The notes under the pieces are model-generated. The model had not been told where the DNA came from and did not search any database. It saw nothing but the letters and a program-made list of their open reading frames with translations. From positions 1 through 35,329 of the forward strand of contig JAHDDU010000033.1 in assembly GCA_020629175.1 (NCBI GenBank): a stretch of 35,329 bases of DNA, given 5' to 3'. Positions 17,612 to 25,444 of the stretch are shown here, one piece after another. Position numbers and translations under genes: made by a program. The stretch is from Flavimaricola sp. GTDB lineage: Bacteria; Pseudomonadota; Alphaproteobacteria; Rhodobacterales; Rhodobacteraceae. Numbering within the stretch: position 1 is the first letter of the stretch; the number at the start of each line of letters is the position of its first letter.

Positions 17612-19159
17612 ATGAATACCTTTCTCTCCCTCCCAAACGTCCTTCTTGCGGTCATCGTCTTGGCGATCATCGGCTTTGTTTTAGGCCGCGGACGCGCCCG
17701 AGCCAGCGTTATGGGTGACCTGCCAAAACTGCATTCGCGCCCGATACATCATGGCTGGCACGTGGTTTTGGCAACGGCAGTCCCCGCCATTCTCGTCCTC
17801 TTTTTCTGGTCATTTCTTCAGGGCCTCGTGTCGAATTCGATCCTGAACGCGAACATCGACCCTTCGTTGCCAGACCTGCAAATCCCTGAGGCGCAACGCG
17901 CGCTTCTGAGCGAAGAAACGATTGTTGTACGTGAAGCGGCGCAACGGGGTCTCTTCGCCGAAAACGTCAAGACGCTCGCAGCGGCTCTGACAGGGGCAGG
18001 TCCATCGATTGATATTGCCACGTCCGATTACGAGGCCCTTGCCAACAACCTCCGGGATGCGGGGCAAGTGGTGAGTGCCGATATCACCCCCGGCATGCTT
18101 GATGCAGCTCTTGATCTTCAAGCGTTGCAAACAAGACTGTCGATGATCGGGCCCGCCATTGCGATGGTCCTCGCGGTCGGAGGGTTCTTTTGGGCGTTTG
18201 GCCGGATTGGCGCGGAATTCCGTGCCCGCAATGTTGTGGAACGCTGGATCATGGGGTTCCTGATCTTCGCTTCCACCATGGCAATCCTGACGACCGTTGC
18301 CATCCTCGCCGCAGTCACCGTCCCTTCGCTCACGTTTTTTTCTGAGTACGGCTTTCTCAACTTCCTATTCGGCTTTGACTGGTCGATCGCGGGTGATGTG
18401 GTGGGCCAGCCTGAGGGAGAAAACGGTGAATATGCCAGCCAGCTAGGTTTTATGCCGCTGCTATGGGGCACGCTCTACATCTCATTCGTCGCACTGATCG
18501 TCGCTGTCCCCTTGGGTCTGATGGCCGCAATTTACCTTTCGGAGTTTGCCACCGCACGCTTCCGGGCCTGGGTAAAACCCGCACTGGAGATCCTCGCTGG
18601 CGTACCCACCATCGTCTACGGCCTTTTCGCACTCGTGACTGTGGGTCCCTTCCTTCAGGCGGTGGTGGGAACAACGATCATGCCCAACACTGTCTCAGTC
18701 ATCACGGCTGGCACCGTTATGGGCATGATGCTCGTCCCGTTCGTCTCCTCATTGTCGGATGACGTGATCAACTCGGTTCCGCAGGCGATGCGGGATGGAT
18801 CGCTGGGCTTGGGCGCCACAAAGTCCGAAACGGTCACAAAGGTCATCCTACCCGCGGCCCTGCCCGGTATCGTCGGGGCCATCGTCCTTGCCGCCTCACG
18901 CGCGATCGGTGAGACAATGATAGTCGTTCTGGCAGCAGGCGCCTTGTCGAGCGTATCGGGGCTTGAGGCCAACCCGTTTGGCGCTGTTGTTACTGTCACC
19001 ACCCGCATCGTAGCTGTCCTTCAAGGCGAAAGCTCTGGCTTTGACAGCATCGACACACTGGCAGTCTTTGCCCTCGCATTCACACTGTTCTTTATTACTC
19101 TGGGCTTGAACCTTTTGGCCCAGCGGATCGTCGCCAAATACCGGGAGCAATATGACTGA
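17612..19159 (+). CDS. pstC: Phosphate ABC transporter permease PstC
   Basis: PstC is one of the two inner-membrane permease subunits of the high-affinity phosphate transporter. The start is the ATG at 17612 behind AAGGA (17601-17605). At 515 residues it is much longer than E. coli PstC (about 320). The extra N-terminal part contains helices at about 5-26 and 48-70, a soluble stretch (71-170) and another helix (about 177-197); this extended form is common in alphaproteobacteria. The permease core follows, with 'LWGTLYISFVALIVAVPLGL', the conserved 'LSEFATARFRAWVKPALEILAGVPTIVYG' region, and the cytoplasmic EAA-like loop 'AMRDGSLGLGATKSETV' that contacts PstB. Its stop overlaps the pstA start by one base. 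Confidence 0.94.
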   Translation: MNTFLSLPNVLLAVIVLAIIGFVLGRGRARASVMGDLPKLHSRPIHHGWHVVLATAVPAILVLFFWSFLQGLVSNSILNANIDPSLPDLQIPEAQRALLSEETIVVREAAQRGLFAENVKTLAAALTGAGPSIDIATSDYEALANNLRDAGQVVSADITPGMLDAALDLQALQTRLSMIGPAIAMVLAVGGFFWAFGRIGAEFRARNVVERWIMGFLIFASTMAILTTVAILAAVTVPSLTFFSEYGFLNFLFGFDWSIAGDVVGQPEGENGEYASQLGFMPLLWGTLYISFVALIVAVPLGLMAAIYLSEFATARFRAWVKPALEILAGVPTIVYGLFALVTVGPFLQAVVGTTIMPNTVSVITAGTVMGMMLVPFVSSLSDDVINSVPQAMRDGSLGLGATKSETVTKVILPAALPGIVGAIVLAASRAIGETMIVVLAAGALSSVSGLEANPFGAVVTVTTRIVAVLQGESSGFDSIDTLAVFALAFTLFFITLGLNLLAQRIVAKYREQYD

Positions 19160-20511
19160 TGTCTGACACCCCACACACATCGCTCTATGTCCGCTCCGCC
19201 AATGTGGCCAAGCGCAACCGCGCGGGCAACACGCTGCGCTACCTGGGCCTTGGCGCTATTTCCTTGGTGCTGTTGTTTTTGGCCGTCCTGCTGTGGTCAA
19301 TCCTCTCACGCGGGGTCCCGGCGTTCTACCAATACCAGGCCCAAATTGAGCTGTTTTATGACGCAGAAACGCTTGATCCCGATGGCACGCTCGACCCTGA
19401 AGAAATCGGTAGCAGAAGCCTGCGATCGGGATATGAGAGGGGTATCTTTGCAGATAGCTTGCGGGCGACGTTGGAAGGCAACGGCATCAATACTGAGGAG
19501 TTCAAAGACAAGGACCTCAGCAACCTGATCTATGCCGCCAACCGCCGGGACGTGCGCGACAGTGTTGTTGAGAACCTTGATCTTTTGGACCAGACGGTGC
19601 CGTTCAATGTACCGATTGCCAGCCCCGTCACGCGCTACTTGTCGGGCGAATTGGCCGGTGTTGACCGCAGCTCGATGCCACCTGGCATTGACCGCGCGCA
19701 GCTTGATCTGATTGATCAGATGGTTGAGGCAGGGTTGATCGAACAAAAATTCCGTTGGAACTTTTTCTCAAACGTCTACTCCCAATCTGGTGAGATAGCG
19801 GGCATTGGCCCTGCGCTGATGGGGTCGGCCTATATGATGCTGGTCGTCTTGGTCTTTTCGCTGATCTTTGGCGTCGCGGCCTCCATCTACCTCGAAGAAT
19901 TCGCGCCCAAAAACAGACTGACCGACTTTATTGAGATCAACATCGCCAACCTTGCTGCGGTGCCATCCATCGTCTTTGGCATCTTAGGCGCCGCGATCCT
20001 GATCACGCTCAAAAACCTTGGGTTTGGGGACAGTATTCGCGGGACGGCATTGATGGGTGGCATCGTGCTATCATTGATGACCCTGCCCACCATCGTCATC
20101 GCAACCCGGGCTGCTCTAAAGGCTGTGCCACCGTCTATTCGCGATGCAGCTCTCGGAGTTGGTGCATCAAAAATCCAAACAGTGTTTCACCACACGCTAC
20201 CACTGGCGGCACCAGGCATCCTGACTGGAACGATCATCGGCATCGCTCAGGCTTTGGGCGAAACGGCACCGCTTCTTCTGATCGGCCTATCGGTGTCCAC
20301 AGGCGCGGAACTTCTGTCCTCCCCCCTTACAGGTGGCCTGCTGGAGCAAACCCAATCAATGCCCACAGCCGTTTACCTCTTTTCGCAAAATCAGGACACA
20401 CCGGTGCGAGAGGGCCTCGCCCAGTCAGCTATCATCGTGATGCTCGTCCTGCTGTTTGCCCTCAACCTCTTTGCCATTATCCTGCGCCGCCGTTTTGAGC
20501 GTCGCTGGTGA
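19159..20511 (+). CDS. pstA: Phosphate ABC transporter permease PstA
   Basis: PstA pairs with PstC to form the phosphate channel. The 450 residues are longer than E. coli PstA (about 296) because of an N-terminal region (about residues 1-200) of the DUF3333 type, with one membrane helix (about 28-50) and a soluble domain rich in acidic residues. The permease core runs from about 205: '[22 protein letters not shown]', '[35 protein letters not shown]', and the EAA-like loop '[17 protein letters not shown]'. The start codon shares one base with the pstC stop (TGATG), so translation is coupled. The stop lies 11 bases before the pstB start. Confidence 0.94.
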   Translation: MSDTPHTSLYVRSANVAKRNRAGNTLRYLGLGAISLVLLFLAVLLWSILSRGVPAFYQYQAQIELFYDAETLDPDGTLDPEEIGSRSLRSGYERGIFADSLRATLEGNGINTEEFKDKDLSNLIYAANRRDVRDSVVENLDLLDQTVPFNVPIASPVTRYLSGELAGVDRSSMPPGIDRAQLDLIDQMVEAGLIEQKFRWNFFSNVYSQSGEIAGIGPALMGSAYMMLVVLVFSLIFGVAASIYLEEFAPKNRLTDFIEINIANLAAVPSIVFGILGAAILITLKNLGFGDSIRGTALMGGIVLSLMTLPTIVIATRAALKAVPPSIRDAALGVGASKIQTVFHHTLPLAAPGILTGTIIGIAQALGETAPLLLIGLSVSTGAELLSSPLTGGLLEQTQSMPTAVYLFSQNQDTPVREGLAQSAIIVMLVLLFALNLFAIILRRRFERRW

Positions 20512-20522
20512 AAGAGGCTATT

Positions 20523-21323
20523 ATGAAAGATACAACTGAAACGGACCGCGCCATGAGCACACAAAATGACGTCAAGATCAGCGCCAAGGGTGTGCAGGTC
20601 TACTATGACAAGAACCAAGCGATCAAAGACGTTGACGTCGAGATCGAAGGGCGCACTGTGACCGCCTTTATTGGTCCGTCGGGCTGCGGCAAGTCGACGT
20701 TTCTCCGCTGCCTGAACCGGATGAACGACACGATCAGCATTTGCCGCGTCGAAGGCGATATTCTGATAGATGGCGAAGACATCTATGACCCCCGCGTCGA
20801 TCCCGTCCAGCTGCGGGCCAAGGTTGGGATGGTTTTTCAAAAACCGAACCCTTTCCCAAAATCCATCTACGACAATGTCGCCTACGGTCCCAAAATTCAC
20901 GGTCTGGCGAAATCCAAGGCTGACCTTGACGACATCGTCGAAAAGGCGCTGCGTCGCGGCGCGATCTGGGATGAGGTTAAGGACCGCCTGCACGCCCCCG
21001 GAACGGGCCTTTCGGGTGGTCAGCAGCAGCGCTTGTGCATCGCCCGCGCTGTTGCAACCGAGCCCGAAGTGCTTCTCATGGACGAGCCCTGTTCGGCGCT
21101 TGACCCGATTGCGACGGCTCAAGTTGAAGAGCTGATCGATGAGCTGCGCTCAGACTACACAGTCGTTATCGTCACTCACTCCATGCAGCAAGCCGCACGG
21201 GTTAGTCAGAAGACCGCCTTCTTCCACCTCGGCAACCTTGTTGAATATGGCGACACCGACAAGATTTTCACCAACCCCGAAGATCCCCGCACCGAGAGCT
21301 ATATCTCTGGCCGGATCGGGTAA
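20523..21323 (+). CDS. pstB: Phosphate ABC transporter ATP-binding protein PstB
   Basis: PstB is the ATPase of the phosphate transporter. Walker [10 protein letters not shown], the ABC signature LSGGQQQR and Walker B '[14 protein letters not shown]' are present, as are a Q-loop ('[20 protein letters not shown]', typical of PstB) and the H-loop '[13 protein letters not shown]'. I start it at the ATG 20523 with AGAGG five bases upstream; a GTG at 20508 overlaps the pstA stop, and an ATG at 20553 is also possible, so the N-terminus is uncertain by about ten residues. The 266 residues match the family length. phoU follows after 12 bases. Confidence 0.97.
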   Translation: MKDTTETDRAMSTQNDVKISAKGVQVYYDKNQAIKDVDVEIEGRTVTAFIGPSGCGKSTFLRCLNRMNDTISICRVEGDILIDGEDIYDPRVDPVQLRAKVGMVFQKPNPFPKSIYDNVAYGPKIHGLAKSKADLDDIVEKALRRGAIWDEVKDRLHAPGTGLSGGQQQRLCIARAVATEPEVLLMDEPCSALDPIATAQVEELIDELRSDYTVVIVTHSMQQAARVSQKTAFFHLGNLVEYGDTDKIFTNPEDPRTESYISGRIG

Positions 21324-21335
21324 GGAGCAAACGAA

Positions 21336-22046
21336 ATGAGCGATCCACATATTTCCTCTGCCTTTGACCGCGACCTCGAGCAAATCACAATGCTGATCGT
21401 CAAAATGGGCGGTCTTGTTGAGGATGCGATTCTGAAAGCCGCCGACAGCCTCGCCGCGCGCGACCCAGAGATGGCCGCAAAGGTGAAAGACGCCGACAAG
21501 GTGATCGACGCACTGGAGTTGCAGATTAACGACGAAGCCGCCCGCATCATCGCCCTGCGCGCGCCCGTGTCCAAGGATTTGCGCACAATCCTCACCGTGC
21601 TCCGGCTCGCCGCATCGCTTGAGCGGATTGGGGATTATGCCAAGAACATCGCCAAACGCACCAGCGCCATTGCGGACACCAGCCCGATCAACGGGTCGGA
21701 TGCAGCCTTGCGGCGCATGGCGCGTGAGGTGCAATCTATGCTCAAGGACACACTTGATGCCTATGTCCGCGGCGACGCAGATCTGGCCGAAAATGTGCGC
21801 CAGCATGATCAGGACGTGGACCAGATGTACAACGGCCTCTTCCGCAACTTCCTCACCCACATGATGGAAGACCCGCGCAATATCACCCCCTGCATGCACC
21901 TGCATTTCATGGCCAAAAACATCGAACGCATGGGCGACCTGACGACCAACATGGCCGAACAAGTGATTTACCTTGTCACTGGTGAGATGCCGGACGAGGA
22001 TCGGCCAAAGAACGACAAAACAGCCTACGTCAGCGCGCCGGAGTAA
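21336..22046 (+). CDS. phoU: Phosphate signalling protein PhoU
   Basis: PhoU links the Pst transporter to the sensor kinase and represses the Pho response when phosphate is plentiful. The 236 residues form two repeats of a three-helix PhoU domain (about 10-100 and 120-215). Conserved pieces are 'RDLEQITMLIVKMGGLVEDAI' at the start, 'ALRAPVSKDLRTILTVLRLAASLERIGDYAKNIAKR' in the first repeat, and 'HLHFMAKNIERMGDLTTNMAE' in the second, with the E/D-rich metal-binding clusters of the family. A strong AAGGAG (21322-21327) precedes the start. phoB follows after four bases. Confidence 0.96.
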   Translation: MSDPHISSAFDRDLEQITMLIVKMGGLVEDAILKAADSLAARDPEMAAKVKDADKVIDALELQINDEAARIIALRAPVSKDLRTILTVLRLAASLERIGDYAKNIAKRTSAIADTSPINGSDAALRRMAREVQSMLKDTLDAYVRGDADLAENVRQHDQDVDQMYNGLFRNFLTHMMEDPRNITPCMHLHFMAKNIERMGDLTTNMAEQVIYLVTGEMPDEDRPKNDKTAYVSAPE

Positions 22047-22050
22047 TCCT

Positions 22051-22740
22051 ATGGCGACGACCCAGCCGCATGTTTTGATTGTTGAAGATGAGCCCGCTCA
22101 GCGCGAAGTCCTCGCCTACAACCTTGAGGCAGAGGGTTTCCGCATATCGCAAGCGGCGGATGGCGAGGAAGGGCTGCTGATTGTGGCCGAGGACGCGCCT
22201 GACGTCATCGTGCTCGATTGGATGCTGCCCGCGGTTTCGGGGATCGAGGTCTGCCGCAGGCTGAAGATTTCGGCAGAGACGCGCCAGATCCCGATCATCA
22301 TGCTATCGGCCAAATCCGAAGACGTGGACAAAGTCCGCGGGCTGGAAACTGGCGCTGATGATTATGTGGCCAAACCCTATTCCGTGTCAGAGCTGATGGC
22401 CCGCGTTCGCCTGCAGGCGCGACGGGCCCGGCCTTCATCTATGGGCGAAGAGCTCCGGTTCCAGGATATAACTCTCAACACCGAAACTTACCGCGCCACC
22501 CGTCAGGACACCGAGTTGAAACTGGGTCCGACAGAGTTTCGATTGCTTAGCACTTTTATGGAAAAGCCTGGCAGGGTCTGGTCGCGCGATCAATTGCTCG
22601 ATCGGGTCTGGGGACGTGACATCTACGTGGATACCCGAACGGTAGACGTCCATGTCGGTCGCCTTCGCAAAGCGCTCATGAAATCCGGCGGAGAGGACCC
22701 GATCCGCACGGTCCGTGGCGCAGGCTACGCACTGGGCTAA
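22051..22740 (+). CDS. phoB: Phosphate regulon response regulator PhoB
   Basis: PhoB is the DNA-binding regulator of the phosphate starvation response and presumably binds the Pho boxes at 16396-16435 upstream of this same operon. The receiver domain (1-120) has the acidic pair 'VEDE' (11-14), phospho-acceptor D56 in 'VIVLDWMLPAVSG', and the conserved 'SAKSEDVDKVRGLETGADDYVAKP' region. The C-terminal winged helix (about 128-229) has 'LKLGPTEFRLLSTFMEKPGRVWSRDQLLDRVWG' and 'VDVHVGRLRKAL'. The ATG at 22051 is four bases after phoU; an upstream in-frame extension lies within phoU and is not credible. The partner kinase phoR is not in the window. Confidence 0.97.
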   Translation: MATTQPHVLIVEDEPAQREVLAYNLEAEGFRISQAADGEEGLLIVAEDAPDVIVLDWMLPAVSGIEVCRRLKISAETRQIPIIMLSAKSEDVDKVRGLETGADDYVAKPYSVSELMARVRLQARRARPSSMGEELRFQDITLNTETYRATRQDTELKLGPTEFRLLSTFMEKPGRVWSRDQLLDRVWGRDIYVDTRTVDVHVGRLRKALMKSGGEDPIRTVRGAGYALG

Positions 22741-22804
22741 GCTGCCCGTTCCCTCTGGTCCGCGCATGGTCTATGCAAGGCGCAAGGAATACGGGAATGC
22801 CCCT

Positions 22805-23146
22805 ATGAGCAAGAAGACCTCGCGCCAACAAGTCTACACTCTTCTTGTTGAGGTGGGCCGCAAAGACGGCGACGGCCTGCCGCAGGAAGCCACGGGCGCG
22901 GCATTGATGTGTTACGCTTCTGGCGTGGACGAGGCCGAAGCGGTACGCGAAACCGTTGCCATCCTAAAGCAGGCCGACATGGCACCGTTGGACGTGTCTG
23001 GATACGGGACCTTGGACGAGCGACTGGCCGAAGGCCACGATATTGCACCAGAAGAGCGCGCGTTGATGGAGCGTGCCTTGGCCGAAAACGCGGTGATCGT
23101 CGCGCAGATGACACCCTTTTTCGAAGGGGACGACAATGTCCACTGA
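22805..23146 (+). CDS. Unknown 113-residue protein upstream of dapE
   Basis: I do not recognise a family. The protein is soluble, mildly acidic and mostly helical by composition, with '[45 protein letters not shown]' in the first half and a second helical run '[21 protein letters not shown]'. It has one Cys. The ATG at 22805 is chosen because the open frame further upstream to 22715 overlaps the end of phoB. No good ribosome site is visible right before it. Its last 11 bases overlap the dapE start, so it is probably co-translated with dapE. It lies 64 bases after phoB. Confidence 0.7.
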   Translation: MSKKTSRQQVYTLLVEVGRKDGDGLPQEATGAALMCYASGVDEAEAVRETVAILKQADMAPLDVSGYGTLDERLAEGHDIAPEERALMERALAENAVIVAQMTPFFEGDDNVH

Positions 23147-24278
23147 TCCCGTCGCCCTCACCGCCGCACTGGTCCAATGCCCCTCTATCACGCCAGAAGA
23201 AGGTGGCGCGTTAGTTTTGCTGGAAGAGATCCTCTCTGCCGCTGGTTTTGACTGCACCCGCGTGGATCGCGGCGGGATTAGCAATCTTTTTGCCCGCTGG
23301 GGTCGTAAAGGCGCAAACCGCACCTTTGGCTTCAACGGACACACCGATGTAGTTCCCTTGGGCAACCCTGAAGACTGGACGGTGGATCCCTTTGGGGCGG
23401 AGATCAAGGACGGCTATCTCTACGGCAGGGGCGCCACAGACATGAAATCGGGTGTCGCGGCTTTTGCTGCTGCTGCCATCGACTTTGTCAAAGATACCCC
23501 CCCGGATGGCGCTATCATTCTGGCCATCACCGGAGACGAAGAGGATGTGGCCGCCGACGGCACCGTCGCGCTGCTCGACTGGATGAGCGAGACTGGCGAG
23601 CGCATGACCCATTGCCTTGTGGGCGAGCCGACCTCACCCAACGACATGGGCGAGGCGATGAAGATCGGCCGTCGCGGTTCGTTGACAGCACATTTTACCG
23701 TGACGGGGACGCAGGGCCACTCCGCCTATCCCCACCGGGCCAACAACCCCCTACCCCCAATGGCGCGGTTGATGGATCAGCTGGCCAGCTATGAGCTGGA
23801 TCAAGGTACAGACCACTTTGATCAATCAACGCTTGCCATCGTGACCATCGACACAGGCAATCCGGCCACCAACGTCATCCCTCGGCAAACTCGGGCCAGC
23901 GTGAACATTCGGTTCAACGATTTGCACACCGGCGCAAGCTTGTCTGACTGGCTGCGCGCCGCAGCAAATGAGGTGGCCAACAGCTTTGGCGTTCAGATCG
24001 AAACGCGCATCAAAATCTCAGGCGAGGCCTTCCTGACACCTCCCGGCGAACTGTCTGATCTGATTGCGGGTGCCGTTGAGGCCGAGCTGGGCAGACGGCC
24101 AGAGCTTTCGACTTCGGGGGGCACCTCTGACGCGCGCTTTGTCAAAGATCACTGCCCGGTTGTAGAATTTGGGTTGGTCGGCAAGACCATGCATCAGGTC
24201 GATGAACGCGTGGCCGTTGATCAGATCGGACAGCTGAAATCCATCTACAGCCGAATTCTGGCAGATTACTTCGCATAG
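23136..24278 (+). CDS. dapE: DapE, succinyl-diaminopimelate desuccinylase
   Basis: DapE removes succinate from N-succinyl-LL-diaminopimelate in the lysine and peptidoglycan (diaminopimelate) pathway. The 380-residue M20-family metallohydrolase has zinc ligands H69 and, in sequence, D102 and E136-region residues ('[16 protein letters not shown]', '[14 protein letters not shown]', '[13 protein letters not shown]'), with E135 as the catalytic base, and a late His in '[11 protein letters not shown]'. The dimerisation domain lies between about 180 and 295 ('[16 protein letters not shown]'). AAGGGGA (23125-23130) precedes the ATG. It overlaps the unknown small gene upstream by 11 bases. Confidence 0.95.
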   Translation: MSTDPVALTAALVQCPSITPEEGGALVLLEEILSAAGFDCTRVDRGGISNLFARWGRKGANRTFGFNGHTDVVPLGNPEDWTVDPFGAEIKDGYLYGRGATDMKSGVAAFAAAAIDFVKDTPPDGAIILAITGDEEDVAADGTVALLDWMSETGERMTHCLVGEPTSPNDMGEAMKIGRRGSLTAHFTVTGTQGHSAYPHRANNPLPPMARLMDQLASYELDQGTDHFDQSTLAIVTIDTGNPATNVIPRQTRASVNIRFNDLHTGASLSDWLRAAANEVANSFGVQIETRIKISGEAFLTPPGELSDLIAGAVEAELGRRPELSTSGGTSDARFVKDHCPVVEFGLVGKTMHQVDERVAVDQIGQLKSIYSRILADYFA

Positions 24279-24292
24279 CAAAGGAACTCACC

Positions 24293-24688
24293 ATGGCACG
24301 ACGTGGCGCAGGCGGAACAAATGGTGGTGAGGGCAGCTTTCTGCTCGGGCTGATCATGATGTGTGGCGGTGGCTACCTGCTCCTCCGCGGCATCATCGTG
24401 CGTCCGAATTTCGGCTTGGGGAATGCAATCTATTCCCTGGGCGGCTTCCCCGTCACCAGCGGAATGATCTTGATCCCGTTCGCCTTTGGCGTCGGGATGA
24501 TTTTTTACAGCGCACGCAATTGGCTTGGCTGGCTCTTGGCCGGCGGCTCGCTTGTGGCACTGATTTTTGGCGTTATCGCTAATTTGAACCTGCAGTTCGC
24601 GGCGATGAGTGCCTTTGACCTGATCGTCATCCTGGTGCTGCTGGTGGGCGGACTTGGTCTGTTTCTCCGCTCACTCCGCAGCCTTTAG
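24293..24688 (+). CDS. Small membrane protein, unknown function
   Basis: I do not recognise this 131-residue protein. It has four probable membrane helices (about 14-31, 51-70, 75-97 and 105-125), a Gly-rich, basic N-terminus ('MARRGAGGTNGGEG') and a short basic C-terminal end. An AAGGA (about 24280-24284) precedes the ATG, 14 bases after the dapE stop, so it is probably the last gene of the dapE unit. It is convergent with a 45-residue membrane protein gene whose stop lies six bases away. Confidence 0.75.
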   Translation: MARRGAGGTNGGEGSFLLGLIMMCGGGYLLLRGIIVRPNFGLGNAIYSLGGFPVTSGMILIPFAFGVGMIFYSARNWLGWLLAGGSLVALIFGVIANLNLQFAAMSAFDLIVILVLLVGGLGLFLRSLRSL

Positions 24689-24694
24689 GAAAGC

Positions 24695-24832
24695 TTACTG
24701 GTCAGATGTCGCATCACGATGTTTCATCGTCCGGCGCATAACGAGATAGAAGAGCGCCACGCCACAGGCAAATGCGCCCATGCCAACAGACAGAACCACG
24801 TTTTCCGACATCCATGTCAGGACACTATCCAT
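24695..24832 (-). CDS. 45-residue single-helix membrane protein, unknown function
   Basis: This small gene is easily missed. It reads leftwards from an ATG at 24832-24830 to a TAA at 24697-24695. The product begins MDSVLTWMSENVVLSVG, has one membrane helix (about residues 12-32) and a basic then polar C-terminal tail (RRTMKHRDATSDQ). A GGAG lies eight bases before the ATG, an excellent ribosome site for its size. The positive charges after the helix predict an N-outside, C-inside orientation. No named family is recognised. The neighbouring GNAT gene is divergent from it, across a 125-base gap containing an inverted repeat. Confidence 0.65.
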   Translation of the reverse strand: MDSVLTWMSENVVLSVGMGAFACGVALFYLVMRRTMKHRDATSDQ

Positions 24833-24854
24833 TTCTTTCTCTCCAATTGGATAC

Positions 24855-24881
24855 CATTTGGGGTGTGATATCCCTCAAATG
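24855..24881. promoter_or_regulatory. Inverted repeat in the divergent gap, possible operator
   Basis: CATTTGGGG (24855-24863) pairs with CCC-T-CAAATG (24872-24881) with one bulged T, around an eight-base centre TGTGATAT. It lies between the divergent starts of the 45-residue membrane protein and the GNAT gene. The symmetry suggests a dimeric repressor site, but the regulator is not identified. Confidence 0.35.
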
Positions 24882-24957
24882 TGACGCAATTTGGGAATGA
24901 TTGATTTCCGCGCGTGGCATTGTGATGTCCGTATCTCGCTCGTTTCGGGGAGGCCCA

Positions 24958-25395
24958 ATGACCCTGTCCATCCAAGAAACCCGCAATTTTGCGACATGTC
25001 GGGCCCTCAGACGCACTGTGTTTATCGAAGAACAGGGTGTGTCAGAAGCAGATGAGGTGGACGACAAGGACCGCGAGGCTATTCACTTGCTCGCAATGCT
25101 CGACGATCTTCCTATTGGGAGCGCTCGATTGCTAATCAATGGTGACATTGGCAAGATTGGCCGGGTCTGCGTCCTCAAGGAGCATCGTGGCACAGGCGTG
25201 GGGGCAGAGCTCATCCGAGCCGCCATCGCTACTTTGAGACGAAACTCTGATCTAAGGCTTGCACGTCTTGGCTCTCAGACGCATGCGATTCCATTTTATG
25301 AGAGGCTTGGCTTTGTCGCACATGGCCCCGTTTATGATGACGCGGGAATTCCGCACCGGGACATGGACTGCCCGCTACAAGGCGCGCCAGAGTGA
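24958..25395 (+). CDS. GNAT family N-acetyltransferase (ElaA/YjcF-like)
   Basis: A 145-residue GNAT with the ElaA-like opening 'CRALRRTVFIEEQGVSEADEVDDKDREA' (residues about 13-41), which is typical of small GNATs of the ElaA/YjcF group. Motif A is 'GRVCVLKEHRGTGVGAELI' (about 68-86), and a late 'LGSQTHAIPFYERLGF' gives motif B, including the Tyr that usually acts as a general acid. The start at 24958 is set by GGGGAGG at 24947-24953, four bases before it; a longer frame to 24901 lacks support. Substrate unknown. It sits 49 bases before rnr. Confidence 0.85.
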   Translation: MTLSIQETRNFATCRALRRTVFIEEQGVSEADEVDDKDREAIHLLAMLDDLPIGSARLLINGDIGKIGRVCVLKEHRGTGVGAELIRAAIATLRRNSDLRLARLGSQTHAIPFYERLGFVAHGPVYDDAGIPHRDMDCPLQGAPE

Positions 25396-25444
25396 CCAAC
25401 CGCCCGCCCTTCCGGCGCCGCACCCGCCGTGATAGGGCAGCGGC

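Noticed and set aside
24825..25067. 80-residue minus-strand frame
   Set aside because: It overlaps the GNAT gene in antisense, has no ribosome site, and competes with the better-supported 45-residue gene at 24695-24832.
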